From Apium graveolens (lineage: Eukaryota; Streptophyta; Magnoliopsida; Apiales; Apiaceae): DNA of 64,000 nt. The stretch lies in contig NC_133650.1 in the NCBI RefSeq assembly GCF_009905375.1, positions 66,529,669 to 66,593,668 on the forward strand, in the 5' to 3' direction. The position numbers were made by a program, and so were the translations under genes. This document shows positions 57,951 through 64,000 of this stretch, piece by piece (the stretch's first letter is position 1; the number at the start of each line of letters is the position of its first letter). A model generated the notes under the pieces. The model ran no database searches. It worked only from the letters and a program-made list of their open reading frames with translations, and was not told the origin of the DNA.

Positions 57951-59151
57951 TGTAATATCCCGTAATTTTTAAAATTAGATTGATAATAGAATAATAGAAT
58001 AAAAAGTATTAAAATTGGATAAGGACTAGGAAATAAAATTTGAATTAGACTAATGGGCCTAAAATTTGGATCATATTTTAATATGGATAACTTATAGGTT
58101 AAGATATAGGGTTTTGTATCATTATAAATACACCATATCCATCTTCCTCGCTTTTTGTATTAAAATCCGTAGGGCTTTTAGCCATAAAAATCAGTAGTCT
58201 TGTAAAATTCATAGAAAATTCATCGTAAATCGGAATTCAGTGATCCTGGACTTTTCGGAAAGGTCTTTTCGTTCTCTTCAACTTTCATGTTTTGTATTTT
58301 TCAAGATAATGTCGTTTAGAGGGTCAAAAAAGCTATATTCAGATCTGGTCAGGCTTTGGGGTAAGTACCTTTTGACTTACTTTTAAATTTCGGAAAAGAT
58401 ATTTCAGTTCTGTTTTTAATTTCATATAAGATATAAAAATTTTGATTTCGAAATTATAAGATATAAGTAATTGTGAATTTTAGAACCCAGTCTCTACGTT
58501 TTCGAACCCGTTCGTAATTTACGCTATAGTTCCGGAACTAGCCTTAGATACCCTTAGTAGACGCACGAGTGTGCAATTTTAGATACCTATTAAAGGCGTG
58601 TAATTATTGAACTTTAGATGCCGGCCACTGGCAAAGTGTGGTATATAAGAATAAGATTAAGAATTAGATGCCGGCTACTGGCAAAGTGTGGCCGTAGATC
58701 AAGACTATGGTATTTATAAGAATTATCGTTTCGTTATGTTTTACTCTGTTCTGATCTGTTATAAAAATCTGATCTCTTTTGTTTTAAATTCTGAATTTTA
58801 AAATATAAAACTTTGGGTTGGATTTATTTTAGAAATTGTTTTTACAAAATTATTATCGTTTTGAGAAAATTTGTTTTATTAAAAACACCCATTATTTTTC
58901 GGTTAAATAGTTAGTCAATTTGTACTTGCTGGGCTGTATAGCTCATTACTTACAATTTCAGGTTTTGTCCGAGATTCGAGTTGAATAGCATTGGAGTTCG
59001 AGAACCTTAGTTTTGGAGTAGATTGACTTTTGGGATTCCGTTACCTGCGCTTTTGTAATAGTCTCGTTTGTAATTGAATTGTGGATTAGTAAATTGGATT
59101 TTATGTTAGTTTTGATTTAGATTTAATGGTCCGAAAGTACGGGTCGTTACA
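57951..59151 (+). repeat. Copy C, 3' LTR
   Basis: It starts TGTAATATCCCG and ends GGGTCGTTACA. TATAAATA lies at 58123-58130, where the 5' copy reads GATAAATA. Confidence 0.93.
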
Positions 59152-59156
59152 CTACT

Positions 59157-59558
59157 AAATTTGAGTAAGAAATCAGTTCATATTTAGTTAGTAATACTAA
59201 TATATATTATGTATATATAGTCTGATACCCGATTTACACGGCAAGTAATACTAAATTTTTGCTTTTTTATTTAAAGAAAAAGCTGAAAAGACCGGCAGTT
59301 GGATGCAAAGTTGCATTTTAAGTTAAAAATTGTATGATTGCTGGCCCCCAAGTTAAACACCAATGAATCTCTGTGTAACCAAAAACTTCCACGCCAAGCA
59401 ACTATAATGTTTATAAAACTACTGTCATCATCACTGCGATCAGTGCTCCGCAATTCTTCACGTTACTCGATACTCCATTCGATTCTGCAGCTTAAAAATA
59501 AGAGAAAGCATTGAATGTTTGTTAGCACAATTGGAGTACTAATCTACTTGAAACATAT
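59157..59558. other. Short intergenic / 3' flank of the EGF-like gene
   Basis: About 400 bp between copy C and the stop codon of the minus-strand gene. It would hold the gene's 3' UTR. No clear AATAAA on the minus strand was seen. Confidence 0.5.
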
Positions 59559-61120
59559 TTATGGCGAATAAAAAATTAGACCTTCTTCAGTATCAGCTTC
59601 ATGTTGCTGTCCACCAGCTTTCGGTGAGCCGCTTGTACTCAAGGATGGCGGTGGCATTGGTAGTGGCGGTGGAAGCTGTAGTGATGGTGGCAGTGGTACC
59701 AGTGGCGGGGGAAGCTGTAGTGACGGTAACAGTGGTGTCAAACGTAGTGGTGGCGGCAAATGTACCGGGGGTAGTCGCGGTAGTGGTCCTAATTCCAGGT
59801 TCCTACAATCTTCTCCAAAGTAGCCTGGATATAAAATTTAAATACATGTCACACTTGGATTGTTAAAAGTAAGATTTTTCTTTTAAAAAGAATACACTAT
59901 TCTATAAAATAAAATTGTATACCATTTTTTATATCTTGACAATACCACAAAGATGAATGAAGCAACTTACATGGTTCAAAACAAGCAAAAGAAGATACAC
60001 CCAAATAATTGGAAGACCCTTGGTTGCATCGGCAGTTGTGGTTGTTTCCATTCACGACGCAGTCTCCATTACCACACCACACAAGATTACAAGCTGAAAA
60101 GTAATTCATCATCATTTCTTGCATTGCAGTTACTTTATTTACCAATTTAATCTGAGCAAAATACAAATTTTGATTATTTACGGCTTGAAGCATTAATGGT
60201 TGGGAGGAGAGGAAGTGATGCTGGTGGTGGCGGAGCTCTGCTTCCGCAATGAATATCAACTGTGCCTGCAGTTGTATAAATCGTTCATCTAATATTAGTA
60301 TTACTTTTGAATCCTTCCAAATTATTGTGGGAAACTTGATTTTGCAGTACTGTGTTACAAACAGTGGTGTCGAACAGAAAACCTAACCCGATCATGTGAT
60401 TATCAATTTTAATATGATTGTGCATGCATATTTAGAATCTTGTTGTATGTTTAAGGAAATCCACAAAATAAACATGTAAATTGACAAAGTTCTTACTGAG
60501 TCTTTGGCTGACTCAATTTAAACTTAATTAGTTATTTGATTTTTATTCGTTTTTCACTTTTGTTTATTTTAACAATAATAAAAAGAAACAAGGGGTCAAA
60601 TGATAGAGCATAACATGAATGACTTGCTAATTTTGGTTAAACATACAGTACTTCTGTTTACTTTGAGTTAGAAAAAATGCTAGTAGAGATGCTCTTGGAA
60701 ATGAAAATGATATATGGAGACTGGAGAGGGAGGCTTACAATTAGGGAGAACACAAGAAGGAAAGGCAAAAGAAGCAAGAGGGATCTGTTTCCAACCAGGC
60801 TTACAATCACACTCAATCCCAAGCATTGTTGAGTTTGATGCTTTGCATGTTCCTTCTCCACAGTTCACTATACTACATGCTAGACCTGCAAAATTAAACC
60901 TCAGCGTTGCAATTTATCCAACTCAAATATACAATCAAGAGCTACATCATATACTTAAACATACGGTACTACCTTTAAGAGGCGCAGGCAGAATCTGAGA
61001 ATCCGTAGTAGTAATAATATGAATGCAGGATAAACAAATAAGCAGCAGATTCAAAGTGAAAGAAGAGGGAGAAATATTCAAATGAAAACTTCCCATAACT
61101 TTAGGCGAATGGGTTCCCAT
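59559..61120 (-). CDS. Secreted protein with two EGF-like modules and a proline-rich tail (5 exons)
   Basis: Exons on the minus strand are 60973-61120, 60739-60885, 60182-60265, 59971-60093 and 59559-59824. All introns are GT-AG and phases join without a stop (768 nt, 255 residues). The start at 61120 has the good context AAAATGGG. A second ATG at 61096 is possible. A hydrophobic stretch around residues 20-36 (FTLNLLLICLSCIHII) is a likely signal peptide. Module 1 (residues 53-99) has CSIVNCGEGTCKAS and CDCKPGW. Module 2 (128-174) has CNLVWCGNGDC, CRCNQGSS and CYFGEDC. The tail is Pro/Leu-rich. Plant homologues of this layout are often labelled notch-like EGF proteins. The function is unknown, and I see no kinase or membrane anchor. 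Confidence 0.85.
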
Positions 61121-61421
61121 TTTGAAGTTAGGTTTACATACTTGAGGTGGTAGTATACAGCTAGACACGATAATAAACACAATCTCAGTGAACATGCATT
61201 TTACATGTTTTCTTACAAATTCACAGTTTACATGAACACACAACCTTTCACACTGGGACAACTATTGTTACTTGGCCAGGGCAAAATGTTTATCGAAGAC
61301 GAGTAACTTTTTTACGTGAGTAAGGAATTACTATTTTATTAAATCTATACAATTACTTCCCTTCCAAACTGATCCAAATTCTGGAAACCACTTCATATAC
61401 GGTTAATATCTGTTGCACCCC
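61121..61421. promoter_or_regulatory. Presumed 5' flank of the EGF-like gene
   Basis: About 300 bp between the gene start and the solo LTR. The gene's frame stays open upstream to about 61261 without a convincing earlier ATG context. No clear TATA box was identified. The proximal promoter must lie here or in the LTR. Confidence 0.35.
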
Positions 61422-61426
61422 GTACT

Positions 61427-63582
61427 TGTAACATCCCGATATTTTTTATAATTATTTTTAGTTAAATTATTTTATAATATTATTGAGTTATAATTAAATT
61501 GGTTTATGTAAGTTTAGTTTTATATTTATAATCAAAATATTTTATTAAGAGTGTTAGTTAAAATAAATAGTAAGGCTTTTATTAAAAAAGAGAGAAAGAA
61601 GGAAGAAAAGAGGAGAGTTAGGGTTTGTAAAAAAAAAGGAACTTGAGTTATTTTTTTTTATGAAAGAGGATGGTGAAGTGAATGATGGAGAGTGAAAGAG
61701 ATAAAAAAAAGAGGAGACAACAATTTAAGCCAAGGAGAAAGAGATGATTATCAAAGTTTAATCAAAGATTTTGGATTTGGAGTTTTAAGAAATTAGGGGT
61801 CTTGTGATTGGTATTCTAAATTTACATTCTCGGTTACTAAAATCTCGAGGTACGGATATCTTTCTTGTACTCTTTATTTTCGTATTCAAATTCGTTTGTA
61901 CGGATATTTTTATTATACTATCAATCTTGTTGTACTTAATCGAATTCTTGTGCGTCAGTTCTACTTATCTGAATTCTTGTAAAATTCGTAATTAATACTC
62001 TGTTTATTAGATTGTTGTCATTCTAAACTCTTTGGAAAGATAATTTGATTATCTTTGTTTTTCGTTCTTTGAGTTTTCTACAATTATGCTTGTAAGTATC
62101 TTGAAATCTGCATTTTCTATAATATGGTGGGTTAAGTTCTACTTGTACGTCTTAACTTCCTAAATTCATTATAAATTGATTATTTACTCAAAAATTATGA
62201 GCGATACCATTCTGGAAAACTATTTTCGACATCTGCATTTTTCTTTGACATTCCGCTGCCATATTTCACAATTAAGTTGCCTTAAATTATAAAACACTGA
62301 ACTGATTATGGGATGATTATGTTCTGCAGTCCGCATTTATTTGTTTTCTGAATTCGTTACTTGTTCGTTTTTGACGTACCTTACCATTATGGAAAGGTCT
62401 CTGAATTTTCTATGACTTTCGTGTTTCACACTTTTTCATTTGAATTCGTCTTTATGCATTTATTTGACATTCGAAACTGATCAGATTTGTCCTTATCAGT
62501 AATTAGTGATTTTGTGTGATATTTACATTCGTGATATTTGATTAGAGTGTTTTGAGGTTATTTTGATATATTTATATATGATTTTGAAGATTTAAGATAT
62601 TTGAATGTGTGATATTTGAGTATTTGTTTTGAGTTATCTATGGTATTTGTATGACTTGATATTTGTATGACATGGGAGTTTGTAAGATATCCGTCGCGAG
62701 CGGATAATCTCGTGTTTGACACCTCCTATCCGGTGTAATTAAATTGTATGGGCGTGTTGCCGAAGTTGTGGGACACATATAACCATGGCTAGTATGTTTA
62801 TGATTTGGCCTTTTGGGTAGCATGTGCTTATTGTCGTGCAAGCCCCTGTAAGATATTGGGTAGTATTTTCTTTGTGATGTGCAAGCCCCTGTATATTTTG
62901 ATGACTACATATTTATGGATTATCGAAAATATAGGACATCCTGTAAGTGTTAGATTCTCTCCCATATTTGTATGTAAGCTATTTTGTGTATTATTTTGTA
63001 AGTGTGAGAATATGTATAAGAGTACGTGTACGAGTATGATTACAATTTATAATTTGTGCTTTCGATTATATTATTTATGATCATTATTTATAAATGGTGA
63101 GAATTTATTTGGAAGAGTAAGTCATTTTGATTAGAGACTATTTGTATATTCATATTGTGAATTTATGTATCGAGATATTATACCTCCCCTGACTTTTGGC
63201 ATCACTCGTTGTTTCTTTATTCGGTTTATATTCATATTGGCATCATGTACGATCTTTCTTCATCTTATACGTTGTTTCATATCCGTATATGAGCCTTTAG
63301 CTCACTACCGGTCTTTTTTTCCCTTTATTTTCCCCTGCAGGTAAGTTTTCTTAGGCGGGCTACTTATGGGAATACTGCGAATTACAGACTTTGAGGAGTT
63401 TGGTCTTTTCTCAGGTTTTTGTTATAGTTTCTTTACGTTGTTGGATAATTTAGTTGTATTTTTCTTCAAGAATTGTAAGTTATCGGATTTTTGAGAAGTT
63501 GTAAAATTTTTTTAGATTTTAAATTATGAAGTTTGGATTTTATAATTTTTTTCGATGCATATTAATTAGTTGGGTTGTTAAA
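61427..63582 (+). mobile_element. Decayed solo LTR upstream of the EGF-like gene
   Basis: The left end TGTAACATCCCG resembles the other TGTAAYATCCCG LTR starts in the window. The right end GGGTTGTTAAA fits GTTGTTACA with C changed to A. Flanks GTACT (61422-61426) and ATACT (63583-63587) agree at four of five bases. Inside, GTGCAAGCCCCTGTA is repeated near 62836 and 62880, and a TAGCTCAC box lies at about 63298. No interior or second LTR is present. Right border moderately secure. Confidence 0.6.
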
Positions 63583-63587
63583 ATACT

Positions 63588-64000
63588 TTACACGGGTGGA
63601 TACTTCTATACTCTTTTTAGGTGATAAAAAACGAGGGTTAAAGTAGGAGTATGGAAGTAACATGAGTATTTACATTTTTGTAATTGATTAAAAGAAATAA
63701 TCAACAACCCCAGAAACACATTGTTGAACTTTACCCAGAGCTTATTTAAAGTCGAACATTGCAAAAGGATCTTTTGATTTTTAAGCAACTCGTCATTTTA
63801 TCAACTGTATTCCTCTGATCTTGATAAAAAAAACTATATCCCCCCTGTTTAACCAACCACAGGAAGACTCCATACATGTCAACATATGTAGAAGCTAACT
63901 GAAGTTGTTATTATAATTTAAACATGCAGTAAGAATAAAAGAAAAAGTCCTCTGGGGCGTAGGTTGACGTAGCAGATAATGCAAGCCTTACGAAGGCTGA
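63588..64000. other. Right edge, no gene found
   Basis: AT-rich DNA. The small minus-strand frame at 63606-63788 has no recognisable content. Confidence 0.5.

Larger units (their letters stand above)
56577..59151 (+). mobile_element. Minimal LTR retrotransposon (copy C), complete
   Basis: Two 1,201-bp LTRs (56577-57777 and 57951-59151) enclose only 173 bp. The target duplication CTACT is perfect (56572-56576 and 59152-59156). The interior starts with the primer site TGGTATCAGAGC (57780-57791) and ends with the polypurine TTTTTAAGGAGGGTAGTA. There is no gag or pol. The LTRs differ at about 15 sites (1.2%). The longest frame (56692-57012) lies in the LTR and is not conserved in copy D. The element must use proteins supplied by another element. 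Confidence 0.93.

Noticed and set aside
59561..59866. Plus-strand 101-codon frame rich in Val, Ala and Gly
   Set aside because: It is the antisense shadow of the proline-rich last exon of the minus-strand EGF-like gene, whose spliced frame is far better supported.

Overview
The window is repeat-dense nuclear DNA from a flowering plant, most likely a eudicot. It has LTR retrotransposons of plant Copia and Ty3/Gypsy lineages, a CACTA DNA transposon, AT-rich intergenic DNA, and one spliced host gene with plant-type introns. Nothing seen fixes the species. No tRNA, rRNA or CRISPR locus was found, and no transposable-element protein is intact except one accessory ORF. LTR divergences quoted below are counts made by eye.

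Left block (1-28134): four elements nested on three levels. A minus-strand Copia element (Copia-I) has its 5' LTR at 27361-28134, and its gag runs leftward off the window. It was split by an Athila-type Gypsy element (2520-26995, target duplication GTAAT). That Athila was itself hit twice. A second Copia (Copia-II, 4020-11951, duplication CATTA) sits in its leader, and a CACTA transposon (15065-20353, duplication ATT) sits in its reverse transcriptase. The CACTA element has no transposase and carries intron-containing fragments of a MAP kinase gene and an aconitase gene. Without the insertions the Athila is about 11.2 kb: LTR, tRNA-Asp-type primer site, gag, protease, RT, RNase H, integrase, a separate intact ORF2 and LTR.

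Middle (28135-35287): no gene found. It holds degenerate palindromic CTAGTCGT repeats, a 45-bp tandem duplication, an LTR-like relic and a long stretch rich in AGTTGCA.

Right block (35288-59156): a solo LTR of about 4.5 kb (35293-52547, duplication TTTTC) is split by a 12.8-kb chromovirus-like Gypsy element with 3,393-bp LTRs (38087-50880). Its LTRs are about 1.4% diverged, yet its pol is wrecked. A roughly 138-bp tandem repeat follows, then two members of a very small LTR-retrotransposon family. Each has LTRs of 0.85-1.2 kb around only about 173 bp that hold a primer-binding site and a polypurine tract and no coding sequence. The member at 56577-59151 is complete and has a perfect CTACT duplication.

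Host gene (59559-61120, minus): five exons encode a secreted protein of about 255 residues with two EGF-like modules and a proline-rich tail. A decayed solo LTR (61427-63582) lies about 300 bp upstream of its start, and the small element ends about 400 bp beyond its stop.

The items most worth a second look are the minimal LTR family, a series of leader hairpins with one conserved loop in Copia-II, the two-gene CACTA capture, the GC-rich palindromes shared by the Athila LTR and the region before its ORF2, and the chimeric Copia-II/Athila junction.
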